Part shown: one piece after another, positions 1 through 8,535 of the stretch | Position numbering within the stretch: position 1 is the stretch's first letter | Layout: every line of letters starts with the position of its first letter | Assembly: GCF_008329645.1 (NCBI RefSeq) | Contig: NZ_CP043474.1 | Coordinates: 1,736,001-1,800,000 of the forward strand | Direction of reading: 5' to 3' | DNA length: 64,000 nt | Source: Mycolicibacterium grossiae | GTDB lineage: Bacteria; Actinomycetota; Actinomycetes; Mycobacteriales; Mycobacteriaceae | The notes under the pieces: generated by a model | Seen by the model: the letters and a program-made list of their open reading frames with translations, nothing else | The model's database searches: none | Told to the model about the DNA's origin: nothing | Made by a program: the position numbers and the translations under genes

Positions 1-349
1 TGATGAGGCCGTTGATCACCACCAGACCCATCGCCTCGGGCCAGGTCACCGTGCCGACGACCGTCGTGGCCAGGAACGAGTTGATGCCCAGGCCCGCGGC
101 GAAGGCGAACGGGAGCCGGGCGATGACGCCGAACAGAATGGTCATCACCCCGGCGGCGAGCGACGTGGTGGCCGAGACCTGCGCGAAGTCCAGCCTGTTG
201 CCGTCCACGTCGGCGCTGCTCGACAGGATGATCGGGTTGAGCACGATGATGTAGGCCATCGCGATGAACGTCACCAGCCCGCCGCGGATCTCGGTGGTGA
301 CCGACGACTGCCGGGCGGTGATCTCGAAGAAGCGGTCGAGACGGTTCAT
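1..349 (-). CDS. NCS2 (AzgA-like) purine/xanthine permease, N-terminal part
   Basis: Only the first 116 residues lie in the window; the gene runs off the left edge. The start is the ATG at 349. The protein begins MNRLDRFFEITARQS, followed by a first membrane helix at about residues 23-39 and a short helix-breaking GLGINSF motif at 86-92. These features match the AzgA branch of the NCS2 family, proton symporters for hypoxanthine, guanine or adenine in the inner membrane. Substrate cannot be told from this fragment. It is divergent from the next gene, with about 110 bases between them. Confidence 0.8.
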   Translation of the reverse strand, partial: MNRLDRFFEITARQSSVTTEIRGGLVTFIAMAYIIVLNPIILSSSADVDGNRLDFAQVSATTSLAAGVMTILFGVIARLPFAFAAGLGINSFLATTVVGTVTWPEAMGLVVINGLI

Positions 350-461
350 GGGTGGAACCCTAGGTTCGCCGGGCCGATTCTTCCTCTCTTTGCCGCGTCC
401 CCGGCCGGGCGTGGCGCGCCGTCGCCCGACGAGGCGCGGAGCCCGGCGGTGGCATCCTGGG

Positions 462-1127
462 GTGGTGGGTCTGGTGTTCCGGCTGGTCGAACTGCTGCTG
501 CTCCTGGTGCCGCTGGCCGGGGCACTGTATGCCGGCTGGCGAACCTTCCGGCGGTTCGGCGGCGCCCGCGAGCCGGAACCCGAGGCCGTCGAGGCCCCCG
601 TCCGCGCGGACCGCACCATCGGCGATCAGGCGTCGCAGTGGCGCACCATCACCCGCACGCTCGACGAGCACGCGCGCACCGACACCCGCTGGCTGGACTA
701 CGAACTCGACGCCGCCAAGCTGCTCGACTTTCCGCTGATGACCGACGTCGGCGATCCGCGGGTCATGCGGTTCCACAAGGCGAAGCTGCGGGCCGACCTG
801 CTGCGGCCGCTCCGTGCGGAGGACCTGCTCGACGACCGTGCCGCGGCGTCGGACTACCTGGCTGCCGTCGAGGACTACGTGACGTCGTTCGACGCCGCGG
901 AGGCCGAGGCGGTCCGGCTGCGGCGCAGCCGGTTCTCCGAGGAGGACCGGCAGCGGCTGGCGCGGGCGCAGAGCCTGCTGCGGGTGGCCGAGGATCCTTC
1001 GGCCACCGCGGGGGAGCGGGCCCGGTCCTACGATCTCGCGGCCCGCGAACTCGAGGGCCTCGTGGTGCTGCCGCAGGCGACCCGCATCGGCATCGAACGG
1101 GGAATCGCCGGCGAGCTGGACGGTTAA
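462..1127 (+). CDS. Conserved membrane-anchored hypothetical protein
   Basis: About 221 residues. I chose the GTG at 462 (another GTG follows at 465) because the protein then opens directly with a hydrophobic helix (about residues 3-25) rich in Leu. Starting further upstream would run the frame into the permease gene on the other strand. After the helix comes a charged, helical, soluble region with an Arg/Asp-rich stretch. It looks like a single-pass membrane protein with a cytoplasmic helical domain. I recognise no enzyme motif and assign no function. Its stop overlaps the stop of the convergent gene at 1124 by three bases. Confidence 0.7.
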   Translation: MVGLVFRLVELLLLLVPLAGALYAGWRTFRRFGGAREPEPEAVEAPVRADRTIGDQASQWRTITRTLDEHARTDTRWLDYELDAAKLLDFPLMTDVGDPRVMRFHKAKLRADLLRPLRAEDLLDDRAAASDYLAAVEDYVTSFDAAEAEAVRLRRSRFSEEDRQRLARAQSLLRVAEDPSATAGERARSYDLAARELEGLVVLPQATRIGIERGIAGELDG

Positions 1128-1900
1128 CCGCTGAACGCCGCCCGGAACGCCTCGAGTGCCTGCTCGCTGGGTGCGGAGTTCCACGCCTCCAGGCCGATGG
1201 TCCCGGTGAAACCGATGTCGCGAAGGGCGCGGGCGATCGCGGGGTAGTGGATCTCGCCGGTGCCAGGTTCGCAGCGGCCGGGGACGTCGGCGACCTGGAT
1301 CTCGCCGATGGCGGGACCGCAGCGCCGCACCAGTTCGACGAGGTTCCCTTCGCCGATCTGCGCGTGGTAGAGGTCGAGCATCATGGCGACGTTCGGGTGG
1401 CCGACGGCCTCGACGAGCGCCAGCGTGTCCTTCGCCCGCGCCAGCGGCACGCCCGGGTGGTCGACGACGGTGTTGAGGTTCTCGACGCAGAACTGCACGC
1501 CGGCGGCGGCGCCGAGGTCCCCGATGCGCTCCAGCGTCCGCAGCGCCGTCAGCCACATCGGACCGGTGGCGCGGTGCCGCGGGCGGGCGGCCCGGCCGTC
1601 GACGAGTTCGGCGGTGTGCAGGTTCAGCCGGGTCACCCCGAGTGTCCGGGCGGCCTCGATGCTCTCCCGGGCGGTGCGCACCACCTCGTCGGCGGTGGCG
1701 GGGTCGACGAGGTCGCCGCGCAAATAGCCGGTCATCGAGGTGATGGTGGCGCCGGTCGCGGCCAGCGCGTCGAGGTCCTTGTCGTGCCAGCTCCAGATCT
1801 CGACGGCGAAGCCGAGTTCGGCGATGCGCTCGACGCGCTGCACGACGGGGAGGTCGCGGAACACCATCTCCGCGCACACCGCCAGCTGGAAGCCGCTCAC
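1124..1900 (-). CDS. Hydroxypyruvate isomerase-like TIM-barrel protein
   Basis: About 258 residues of the xylose-isomerase-like TIM-barrel family. The N-terminal pattern (FQLAVCAEMVF, then ELGFAVEIW), the central NLHTAEL and CVENLN strands, and the metal-site-like MMLDLYHAQ and EIQVADVPGR segments fit the hydroxypyruvate isomerase (Hyi) group, which interconverts hydroxypyruvate and tartronate semialdehyde. The exact sugar or keto-acid substrate is inference. I chose the GTG at 1900 because it matches where family members begin. The frame stays open to an ATG at 2008, but that would add 36 Arg/Asp-rich residues with no family counterpart. It is divergent from a LacI regulator with a palindromic operator between them, so sugar-responsive repression is likely. 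Confidence 0.75.
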   Translation of the reverse strand: MSGFQLAVCAEMVFRDLPVVQRVERIAELGFAVEIWSWHDKDLDALAATGATITSMTGYLRGDLVDPATADEVVRTARESIEAARTLGVTRLNLHTAELVDGRAARPRHRATGPMWLTALRTLERIGDLGAAAGVQFCVENLNTVVDHPGVPLARAKDTLALVEAVGHPNVAMMLDLYHAQIGEGNLVELVRRCGPAIGEIQVADVPGRCEPGTGEIHYPAIARALRDIGFTGTIGLEAWNSAPSEQALEAFRAAFSG

Positions 1901-2008
1901 CGCGCGGCCGACGCGGCGGGGGCGCCGGGTGTCCTGGTCCCCGCGGATTCGTCTGCTGCCGAGTCGAAGTCGGCGGCCCTCGCGTCGGTCATCGTCGTCT
2001 CCCGTCAT

Positions 2009-2026
2009 CGCTAGAACGTTCTAGCG
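2009..2026. promoter_or_regulatory. Perfect 18-bp palindromic operator, LacI-type (primary site)
   Basis: CGCTAGAACGTTCTAGCG is a perfect even-length palindrome with a central CG, the usual form of LacI/GalR-family operators. It lies between the isomerase-like gene and the divergent LacI gene at 2093. A related, weaker copy lies at 2070-2083. Binding by the adjacent LacI protein is inference from position and symmetry. Confidence 0.75.
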
Positions 2027-2069
2027 GCCACCATTGAAACGGCCGGCGGCGCGGTGCGTCAAGGCTCCG

Positions 2070-2083
2070 CTGGAACCTTCTAG
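2070..2083. promoter_or_regulatory. Second, imperfect copy of the LacI-type operator
   Basis: CTGGAACCTTCTAG matches the core of the perfect site (CTAGAACGTTCTAG) at 12 of 14 positions. It ends 9 bases before the GTG start of the LacI gene, where bound protein would block its own transcription. Centre-to-centre distance to the primary site is about 59 bp, which would allow looping; that is inference. Confidence 0.55.
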
Positions 2084-2092
2084 GCTGACGAC

Positions 2093-3091
2093 GTGGAACG
2101 GCCGACGCTCGAAGACGTGGCGCGGCGTGCCGGTGTGTCCCGGGCGCTGGTGTCCATCGTCATGCGGGACGCCCCCGGTGCGGGCGCCGCGACCCGGGAG
2201 CGGGTGCGCGCCGCGGCCGCCGATCTCGGGTACCGGCCCGACCCCCGCGCGCGCCGGCTGCGGCAGCTGCGCACCCGGGTCATCGGGGTGACGTTCGCCG
2301 CGGGACAGGAGTTCCACGCCGACCTCGTCGACGGCATCTACGAAGCGGCCGACGGCCTGGGCTACGACGTCGTGCTGTCCGGGGTGACCCCGCACCACGA
2401 CGAGCGGCGCGCGCTGGGCACGTTGGTCGACGACCGGTGCGAGGGCATCGTGGCGCTGGGCCCGGACCTTCCCGCCGGCGACCTCGCCGGTCTCGACGCG
2501 CGGGTGCCCGCCGTCGTGGTGGCTCGGCGGGTCCGCGGGGTCGACGCGGTGCGCAGCGACGACGCCGCCGGTGCGGCGCTGGCGGTGCGGCACCTGCTGG
2601 ACCTCGGCCACCGCCGGATCGTCCACCTGGACGGGGGCCGCGCGCCCGGCGCCGCGGAACGCCGTCGCGGTTACCGCGCCGCGATGCGTGCGGCGGGTGC
2701 AGCGCCGGCGCTGCTCGACGGCGGCCTCACCGAGCGCGCGGGCGCTGCGGCGGCGGCCACCCTGCTCGGCGCAGCCGAACCCCTGCCCACGGCCGTCTTC
2801 GCGTTCAACGACCGGTGCGCACTCGGCGCGCTCGACGTCTTCATCCGTGCCGGAATTGCCGTGCCGCAACGGGTTTCGGTACTCGGCTTCGATGACAGTC
2901 CGCTGGCGCGGTTGGCGCACGTCGACCTCACCACGATCCGGCAGGAGGCCGCCGAGTTGGCCCGTGCCGCCGTGGTGCGCCTCGTGGAACGCCTCGACGG
3001 CGCCGCGTCGGCCCCCGTCCCGGTCGACGTGGTCATCCCGCCCGCACTCGTCGTGCGGAGCACCACGGCACCCGCGGCCGGGGAGGTCTGA
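2093..3091 (+). CDS. LacI/GalR-family transcriptional regulator
   Basis: 332 residues, the usual LacI length. Residues 4-25 carry the helix-turn-helix and hinge start (TLEDVARRAGVSRALVS), followed by a periplasmic-binding-protein-like effector domain with VIGVTF, HLLDLGHRRIVHL and DDSPLARL segments typical of the family. The GTG at 2093 is the first in-frame start and puts the HTH at the expected position. It probably represses itself and the divergent isomerase-like gene through the operators at 2009-2026 and 2070-2083. The effector, perhaps a sugar or sugar acid, is unknown. The next gene starts two bases after its stop. Confidence 0.92.
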   Translation: MERPTLEDVARRAGVSRALVSIVMRDAPGAGAATRERVRAAAADLGYRPDPRARRLRQLRTRVIGVTFAAGQEFHADLVDGIYEAADGLGYDVVLSGVTPHHDERRALGTLVDDRCEGIVALGPDLPAGDLAGLDARVPAVVVARRVRGVDAVRSDDAAGAALAVRHLLDLGHRRIVHLDGGRAPGAAERRRGYRAAMRAAGAAPALLDGGLTERAGAAAAATLLGAAEPLPTAVFAFNDRCALGALDVFIRAGIAVPQRVSVLGFDDSPLARLAHVDLTTIRQEAAELARAAVVRLVERLDGAASAPVPVDVVIPPALVVRSTTAPAAGEV

Positions 3092-3092
3092 C

Positions 3093-3968
3093 GTGGCGCT
3101 CGATCCCGAACAACTCGCCGCCCTGGCGGCGGTGGTGGCCACCGGCTCCTTCGACGCGGCCGCCGCGAGCCTGCACGTGACGCCGTCTGCGGTGAGCCAG
3201 CGCATCAAGGCGCTCGAGCAGCGCGCCGGGCAGGTCCTGATCCGCCGGGAGCGCCCGTGCGTCGCCACCCCGGCCGCCGCGCCGCTGTTGCGGCTGGCCG
3301 CGCAGTTCGCGCTGCTGGAGGCCGAGGCGCTCACCGAACTCGGTGGCGAACACGTCGCGCGGCCCCGGATCACGCTCGCCGTCAACGCCGACTCCATGGC
3401 CACCTGGTTCGGCGCTGTCTTCGCCCGGCTCGACGCGGTGCTGTTCGACGTGCGCATCGAAGACCAGGACCACTCGGCGCGCCTGCTGCGCGAGGGCGTC
3501 GTGATGGGCGCCGTCACCACGGAGCGCACTCCCGTGCCGGGCTGCCGGACCGAGGCGCTCGGCGTGATGCGGTACGTGCCCGCCGCGTCACGCGACTTCG
3601 TCGTGCGGCACTTCGCCGAGGGGTTCACCGCCCGGGCCGCGGCCGAGGCGCCGCACCTGGCGTGGAATCGCGACGACGCACTGCAGGACATGTTCCTACG
3701 CAGGGTGTTTCGCCGCGCCGTCGCGGCACCGGTGCACTACGTGCCGACGGCGGAGGGCTTCGGCGCGGCGGTGCGGGCCGGTCTGGGCTGGGGCATGTTC
3801 CCCCGGGAGCTGGCCGCCGGCGCCGACGACCTCGTCCTGGTGTCCGCGGCGCACCTCGACGTGCCGCTGTACTGGCAGTGCTGGAGGCTCGACAGCGCAC
3901 TGGTCGACCGGATCAGCGAGGCCGTGCGCGGAGCAGCCGCCGTCCTGGCCGCAGGGGCGGGGCCGTGA
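3093..3968 (+). CDS. LysR-family regulator, ArgP/LysG type
   Basis: 291 residues. The N-terminal winged HTH (about 3-60, with VTPSAVSQRIKALEQ) and the effector domain (AVNADSMATWF, QDHSARLLREG) are typical of ArgP/LysG, regulators that sense lysine or arginine and activate an amino-acid exporter. In the family the lysE/argO exporter gene is usually divergent and adjacent; none is present here. It instead sits two bases behind the LacI gene and is probably cotranscribed with it. The amino-acid effector is inferred from family resemblance. GTG start at 3093. Confidence 0.85.
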   Translation: MALDPEQLAALAAVVATGSFDAAAASLHVTPSAVSQRIKALEQRAGQVLIRRERPCVATPAAAPLLRLAAQFALLEAEALTELGGEHVARPRITLAVNADSMATWFGAVFARLDAVLFDVRIEDQDHSARLLREGVVMGAVTTERTPVPGCRTEALGVMRYVPAASRDFVVRHFAEGFTARAAAEAPHLAWNRDDALQDMFLRRVFRRAVAAPVHYVPTAEGFGAAVRAGLGWGMFPRELAAGADDLVLVSAAHLDVPLYWQCWRLDSALVDRISEAVRGAAAVLAAGAGP

Positions 3969-4005
3969 CGTTTCGGCGTCCGGGAGAGCGGGCACGTAGG
4001 GGCCC

Positions 4006-4665
4006 ATGAGCAGGCGCATCGTCATCGCGGGTGGACACGGGAAGATCGCATTGATCCTGGCGCGGTTGCTGGCCGACCGCGGCGACTCGCCGGTGGGGCT
4101 GATCCGCAACCCCGATCACGTCCGCGACGTGGAGGACACCGGTGCTCGTGCCGTGGTGATCGACTTGGAGAAGGCGACCGTCGACGAGCTGGCCGAGCAC
4201 CTGCGCGACGTCGACGCGGTGGTGTTCGCCGCCGGGGCCGGTCCCGGCAGCGGCGCCGAGCGCAAGGACACCGTCGACCGGGGGGCCGCCGTTCTGCTCG
4301 CCGACGCCGCGGTGGCCGCCGGGGTCCGCCGCTACGTGATGATCTCGGCGATGGGTGCCGACGCCGAGGTCGATTCGGAGCAGGACGAGGTGTTCGCCGC
4401 CTATCTGCGGGCGAAGTCGGCCGCCGACGCGGACGTGCGGTCGCGACCCGAGCTGGACTCGACGATCGTGCGTCCGGGGGGTCTGACCGACGACCCGGCG
4501 ACCAGCATGGTGACGGTCGCCGAGTCGACCGGGCGCGGCAGCATTCCGCGCGCCGACGTCGCGTCGGTGGTGGTGAGTGCGTTGGACATCGAGCGCACCG
4601 TGGGCCAGACCTTCGAGGTCATCGGGGGCGACACCCCCATCGACGTGGCCCTGACGGCGCTCTAG
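4006..4665 (+). CDS. NAD(P)-binding atypical SDR protein
   Basis: 219 residues with a single Rossmann fold. The dinucleotide loop IVIAGGHGKIA (about 5-15) resembles the GxxGxxG of atypical SDR proteins, followed by VVFAAGAGPG and RRYVMISAMGA. The usual Tyr-x-x-x-Lys becomes AYLRAKSAAD, so Tyr and Lys are present in YLRAK. Relatives (YwnB/HSCARG type) act as NAD(P)H sensors or reductases, but the substrate is unknown. It follows the ArgP-like gene by 37 bases on the same strand. ATG start behind a GTAGGGG ribosome-binding stretch. Confidence 0.8.
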   Translation: MSRRIVIAGGHGKIALILARLLADRGDSPVGLIRNPDHVRDVEDTGARAVVIDLEKATVDELAEHLRDVDAVVFAAGAGPGSGAERKDTVDRGAAVLLADAAVAAGVRRYVMISAMGADAEVDSEQDEVFAAYLRAKSAADADVRSRPELDSTIVRPGGLTDDPATSMVTVAESTGRGSIPRADVASVVVSALDIERTVGQTFEVIGGDTPIDVALTAL

Positions 4666-4746
4666 TGCTCCGCGCCGTGCTTGCGGCGACTACGGAGCAG
4701 GTGGGCGAGCCACCGGACGTCGAGCAACATGGTTCGATCCTCTCGA

Positions 4747-5202
4747 CTACGCGGACTTGGTGAGAATGGGGAGCAACCGCCGGCGTTCGTCGACGACGTC
4801 CGAGAAGTGGTGCAGCGCTTCGGCAACCGAGCGGGTGATCGGCAGCTGCGGATCCTCGGTGTGGGCGATCAGCGCGTGGGCGATCGCATCGCCGGCGACC
4901 AGTGACCATTCGACCCCGCGGTCGTAGCAGGCCTGATCGATGGCGTCGAGCAGGTCGACGCCGGCCTTGGCGAAGGCCGTCACCGCGGTCAGGTCCAGGA
5001 TGAAGGCCTTCTCCGGAATGACGCAGTGCCGTGCGCGCTCGGCGAGGCATTCGACGTTGTGCTCGTCGACGACGCCGGTGACGCTCATGACCGACGCGAG
5101 CTGGCGGCACCGGGTGTGCACCTCGGCGCCTGCGCAGTCGATGGCCGGATTGCCATAGCGGAACGGGGATTTCGGAGCTGGAATGCGGGCGGTGATACCC
5201 AT
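4747..5202 (-). CDS. STAS-domain protein (anti-sigma-factor antagonist type)
   Basis: 151 residues with one STAS domain over about residues 35-130. The conserved AFILDLTAVTAFAKAGVDLL segment contains the phosphorylatable-loop region: here the usual Asp-Ser becomes Asp-Leu-Thr, so a Thr could take the place of the Ser. Such proteins switch partners with anti-sigma kinases (RsbV/SpoIIAA type) or act in stressosomes. No anti-sigma gene is adjacent. The 177 bases upstream (5203-5379) are noticeably A/T-richer than the surroundings and hold an AGGGAG ribosome-binding site 8 bases from the ATG. They probably contain its promoter, but I could not fit a clear SigF-type box. Confidence 0.78.
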   Translation of the reverse strand: MGITARIPAPKSPFRYGNPAIDCAGAEVHTRCRQLASVMSVTGVVDEHNVECLAERARHCVIPEKAFILDLTAVTAFAKAGVDLLDAIDQACYDRGVEWSLVAGDAIAHALIAHTEDPQLPITRSVAEALHHFSDVVDERRRLLPILTKSA

Positions 5203-5379
5203 CTGCAGTCTCCCTTCGTGGCCTCGTCGTCTAGCCCGTGCGGCTTCGGACGGTTCGTCGAGTGTTCGACGTACTCACGAAGTTATTGAGTGAACTTAAG
5301 GTACTGGGGAGTCAGCACTAACAAGTTGCTAAGAGTTGGTCGGCCGCCAGCGAACGCGGCGGTCGACGCCGTACGCCCG

Positions 5380-6627
5380 TCAGCGCGTCCCCTGCGGTCC
5401 GGAGTAGTGCTCCCACGGCGAGTAGTCGGCGATCAGCGGATCCTGGCCCGGCCGTTCGGCTTCCGGAACGTGCTGCAGGTTGATCCGGATGCGGTACCAG
5501 ATCGAACTCGGGCCGCGCATGCCGTCGACGAGGACGTCGACCGGCTCGAGCCGCGCGGCGGCCGCCGGGTACCGGGACTTCCACTCGTCGAGGGCGGCGA
5601 GCGCCTCGTCCTTGGTCTTGGTACGCGCCACCTCGATGAGCGGCTTGGTGGAGGTGCGGCCGCCGGCACCGTTGGCCCGCCGGGCACCCTTGGGCGCCTT
5701 CTCCGCCGGGCCGAGTTCCTTGGCGCGCTCGAGCAGTGCGTCGAGTCCGCCGGCGGCGTCGTCCATCCCCTCCCAGGGGTCGCCGACGTCGGCGTAGCGG
5801 TCCGGCACCGTGCGAATCGTGTAGTCCTCGGCACGGCACCCCGGCACCTCGTCCCACCGCAGCGGCGTGGAGACCCGGGCGTCGGGGCGGGAGCGCACCG
5901 AGTACGCCGACGCGACCGTCCGGTCCTTGGCGTTCTGGTTGAAGTCCACGAAGACGCCCTCGCGTTCCTCCTTCCACCACTTGGCGGTGGCGATGTCGGG
6001 GGCGCGCAGCTCGACCTCGCGGGCGATGGTCTCGGCGGCCAGCCGCACCTGCCGGTAGGGCCAGTGCGGTGCGATGCGGGCGTAGACGTGGAAGCCCTTC
6101 GATCCCGAGGTCTTGGGCCAGGCGGTCAGACCGAAGTCGGCGAGGACGTCGCGGGCCACCATGGCGACGTCGACGATCTGCGCCCACTCGACGCCCGGCA
6201 TCGGGTCGAGGTCCACCCGCAGCTCGTCGGGGTGCTCGAGGTCGCCGGCCAGCACGGGGTGGGGATTGAGGTCGATGCAGCCCAGGTTCACCGCCCACAC
6301 AAGGTCGGCGGGTTCACGGAGCACCGCTTCCTTGGCCGACGTCCCCGACGCGTACTTCAGCTCGGCGACGTCGATCCAGTCGGGCCGCTTCTCCGGCGCC
6401 CGCTTCTGGAACACGGCCTCCTCGGTGATGCCCTTGACGAAGCGCTTGAGGATCATCGGCCGCCCGGCGACGCCGCGCAGCGCCCCGTCGGCGACCGCCA
6501 GGTAGTAGTCGACGAGGTCGCGCTTCGTGACGGCGGGATGGGAGTCGGTGTCCGGGAAGACCACCTTGTCGGGATTGGTCACCGCGAGCGTGCGGCCACC
6601 CACCTCCACGGTCAGCGGGGTCGCCAT
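5380..6627 (-). CDS. Stand-alone LigD-type DNA primase-polymerase (PolD1-like)
   Basis: 415 residues covering the polymerase domain of bacterial non-homologous end-joining ligase D, without ligase or nuclease domains. Catalytic metal ligands are the DLD at 139-141; the nucleotide-binding SGSKGFH is at 174-180; the KRFVKGITEE segment (61-70) is also typical. The enzyme adds ribo- or deoxyribonucleotides at gaps and ends during repair. In mycobacteria, free-standing copies are PolD1/PolD2; the roughly 70-residue C-terminal extension makes this one longer than the M. tuberculosis version (about 346, from memory). No ku gene is nearby. ATG start at 6627. Confidence 0.88.
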   Translation of the reverse strand: MATPLTVEVGGRTLAVTNPDKVVFPDTDSHPAVTKRDLVDYYLAVADGALRGVAGRPMILKRFVKGITEEAVFQKRAPEKRPDWIDVAELKYASGTSAKEAVLREPADLVWAVNLGCIDLNPHPVLAGDLEHPDELRVDLDPMPGVEWAQIVDVAMVARDVLADFGLTAWPKTSGSKGFHVYARIAPHWPYRQVRLAAETIAREVELRAPDIATAKWWKEEREGVFVDFNQNAKDRTVASAYSVRSRPDARVSTPLRWDEVPGCRAEDYTIRTVPDRYADVGDPWEGMDDAAGGLDALLERAKELGPAEKAPKGARRANGAGGRTSTKPLIEVARTKTKDEALAALDEWKSRYPAAAARLEPVDVLVDGMRGPSSIWYRIRINLQHVPEAERPGQDPLIADYSPWEHYSGPQGTR

Positions 6628-6701
6628 GACGTCATGGTAGTGAAGTGACGGTTCGGTGGCGGCGACCGTGCGATCCCGGCCTCGCCGGGACGCCCGTCAC
6701 A

Positions 6702-6707
6702 TACGCT
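6702..6707 (+). promoter_or_regulatory. Candidate -10 element of a leaderless fadD2 promoter
   Basis: TACGCT fits the mycobacterial TANNNT -10 consensus and ends 7 bases before the ATG at 6715, so transcription could start at or next to the initiator codon. There is no clear Shine-Dalgarno sequence, consistent with a leaderless mRNA. This is inference from spacing. Confidence 0.4.
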
Positions 6708-6714
6708 GGTCGCC

Positions 6715-8484
6715 ATGGTGAACGTCACTGATCTGCTGCCCGCGAAGCTGCGGGACACCGCCGGCCGCTACCTGGAGCGCGGCGCCGCCGAATTGCACTA
6801 CGCCCGCAAGATGTTCGAGGCAGGGGCATTGAAGCTGGAGGCCCCGCAGACGATGGCGGGGATGGGTGCGGACATCCTGCGCTGGGGCGAGTTCGGCATG
6901 ATCCCGGCGCTCAACGCACGCCGGACGCCGCACCGCACGGCGATCATCGACGACGAGGGCTCCTGGACGTTCCGCGAACTCGACGAGGCCGCCAACGCGA
7001 TCGCCCACGGTCTGCTGGAACTCGGCATCCGCAGCGGCGACGGCGTGGCGCTGCTCGCCCGCAACCACCGCTGGTTCCTGGCCGCCTTCTACGGCGCCGC
7101 CCGCACCGGTGCGCGCATCATCCTGCTCAACAGCGAGTTCTCCGGTCCGCAGATCAAGGAGGTCTCCGAGCGCGAGGGTGCGCGGCTGATCATCCACGAC
7201 GACGAGTACACGAAGGCCGTCTCCGCGGCCGAACCCGAGCTGGGCAAGCTGCGGGCGCTGCCGACCAACCCGGACAAGCCCGACGAGCCGTCGGAGAGCA
7301 CCGCCGAGACGTTGGCCGACCTCCTCGCACGGTCCAGTCGCGAACCCGCGCCGAAGACCGACAAGCACGCCAAGATCATCATCCTCACCAGCGGCACGAC
7401 GGGAACGCCGAAGGGCGCCAACCGCAGCACGCCGCCGTCGCTGGCGCCGATCGGCGGGGTGCTCTCGCACGTCCCGTTCAAGTCCGGCGAGGTCACGTCA
7501 CTGCCCGCGCCGATGTTCCACGCGCTCGGCTTCCTGCACGCGACCATCGCCATGATGCTGGGCTCCACGCTGGTCCTGCGTCGCCGGTTCAAGCCGGCCC
7601 ACGTGCTCGCCGACATCGAGAAGCACGGCGTCACCGCAATGGTCGTCGTCCCGGTCATGTTGTCGCGCGTCCTCGACGAACTCGAGAAGACGAGCCCGAA
7701 GCCGGACCTCTCCACGCTGCGCATCGTGTTCGTGTCGGGATCGCAGCTCGGCGGCGAGCTGGCGACCCGGGCGATGAAGGACCTCGGGCCGGTCGTCTAC
7801 AACCTGTACGGGTCCACCGAGATCGCCTTCGCCACCATCGCCCGGCCGCAGGACCTGTCGAAGAACCCGGCCACCGTCGGTCCGGTCGTGAAGGGCGTGC
7901 GGGTCAAGCTCTTCGACGACGACGGCAAGGAGGTCCCGCAGGGCCAGGTGGGGCGGATCTTCGTCGGCAACACCTTCCCGTTCGAGGGCTACACCGGCGG
8001 CGGGCACAAGCAGATCATCGACGGGCTGATGTCCTCCGGGGACGTCGGCTACTTCGACGAAGACGGTCTGCTCTACGTCAGCGGCCGCGACGACGAGATG
8101 ATCGTCTGCGGCGGCGAGAACGTGTTCCCCGCCGAGGTCGAGGACCTCATCAGCGGCCACCCCGAGGTCGTCGAGGCGACCGCCCTGGGTGTGGAGGACT
8201 CCGAGTGGGGCCACCGGCTGCGCGCATTCGTGGTGAAGACCGAGGGCGCGACCGTCGACGAGGACGCCATCAAGGCCTACGTCAAGGAGAACCTCGCCCG
8301 GTACAAGGTGCCGCGCGAGGTGGTGTTCCTCGACGAACTGCCGCGCAACCCGACCGGCAAGATCCTCAAGCGAGAACTCGCCAAGCACGAGATCGACGGG
8401 CAGACCGCGGAGATCAAGGGCCAGGCCGTCGACCCGAACGAGCCGGCCGAGGACGACGAGGAGCAGAAGACCGCCTCGGAGTAG
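6715..8484 (+). CDS. fadD2: Fatty-acid-CoA ligase (FadD2-like)
   Basis: 589 residues of the ANL adenylating family. The P-loop-like LTSGTTGTPKG is at about 224-234, YGSTE at 365-369, the hinge region SGRDDEMIVCGGENVFPAEVE follows, and the acyl-transfer lysine sits in PTGKILKREL near 550. It activates a fatty or other carboxylic acid to the acyl-CoA through an acyl-AMP. By neighbourhood (fadE6, then ESX-3, further on) it corresponds to Rv0270 fadD2. The C-terminal 20 residues are very acidic. Chain-length preference cannot be read from sequence. It probably feeds beta-oxidation together with the dehydrogenase at 14740-16938. Confidence 0.9.
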   Translation: MVNVTDLLPAKLRDTAGRYLERGAAELHYARKMFEAGALKLEAPQTMAGMGADILRWGEFGMIPALNARRTPHRTAIIDDEGSWTFRELDEAANAIAHGLLELGIRSGDGVALLARNHRWFLAAFYGAARTGARIILLNSEFSGPQIKEVSEREGARLIIHDDEYTKAVSAAEPELGKLRALPTNPDKPDEPSESTAETLADLLARSSREPAPKTDKHAKIIILTSGTTGTPKGANRSTPPSLAPIGGVLSHVPFKSGEVTSLPAPMFHALGFLHATIAMMLGSTLVLRRRFKPAHVLADIEKHGVTAMVVVPVMLSRVLDELEKTSPKPDLSTLRIVFVSGSQLGGELATRAMKDLGPVVYNLYGSTEIAFATIARPQDLSKNPATVGPVVKGVRVKLFDDDGKEVPQGQVGRIFVGNTFPFEGYTGGGHKQIIDGLMSSGDVGYFDEDGLLYVSGRDDEMIVCGGENVFPAEVEDLISGHPEVVEATALGVEDSEWGHRLRAFVVKTEGATVDEDAIKAYVKENLARYKVPREVVFLDELPRNPTGKILKRELAKHEIDGQTAEIKGQAVDPNEPAEDDEEQKTASE

Positions 8485-8535
8485 GGGCGCGGCAGCGCCG
8501 GAATAGTTCGGCGCGTGCGGTGGTAGTACGTCGGC

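Noticed and set aside
264..461. Upstream extension of the small membrane protein gene
   Set aside because: It would overlap the divergent NCS2 permease start and adds Arg/Pro-rich sequence. The GTG at 462 puts the membrane helix at the N-terminus.
1901..2008. N-terminal extension of the isomerase-like protein to ATG 2008
   Set aside because: The added 36 residues are Arg/Asp-rich with no family match, there is no ribosome-binding site, and that start would abut the operator. Not fully excluded, since a leaderless transcript could begin there.
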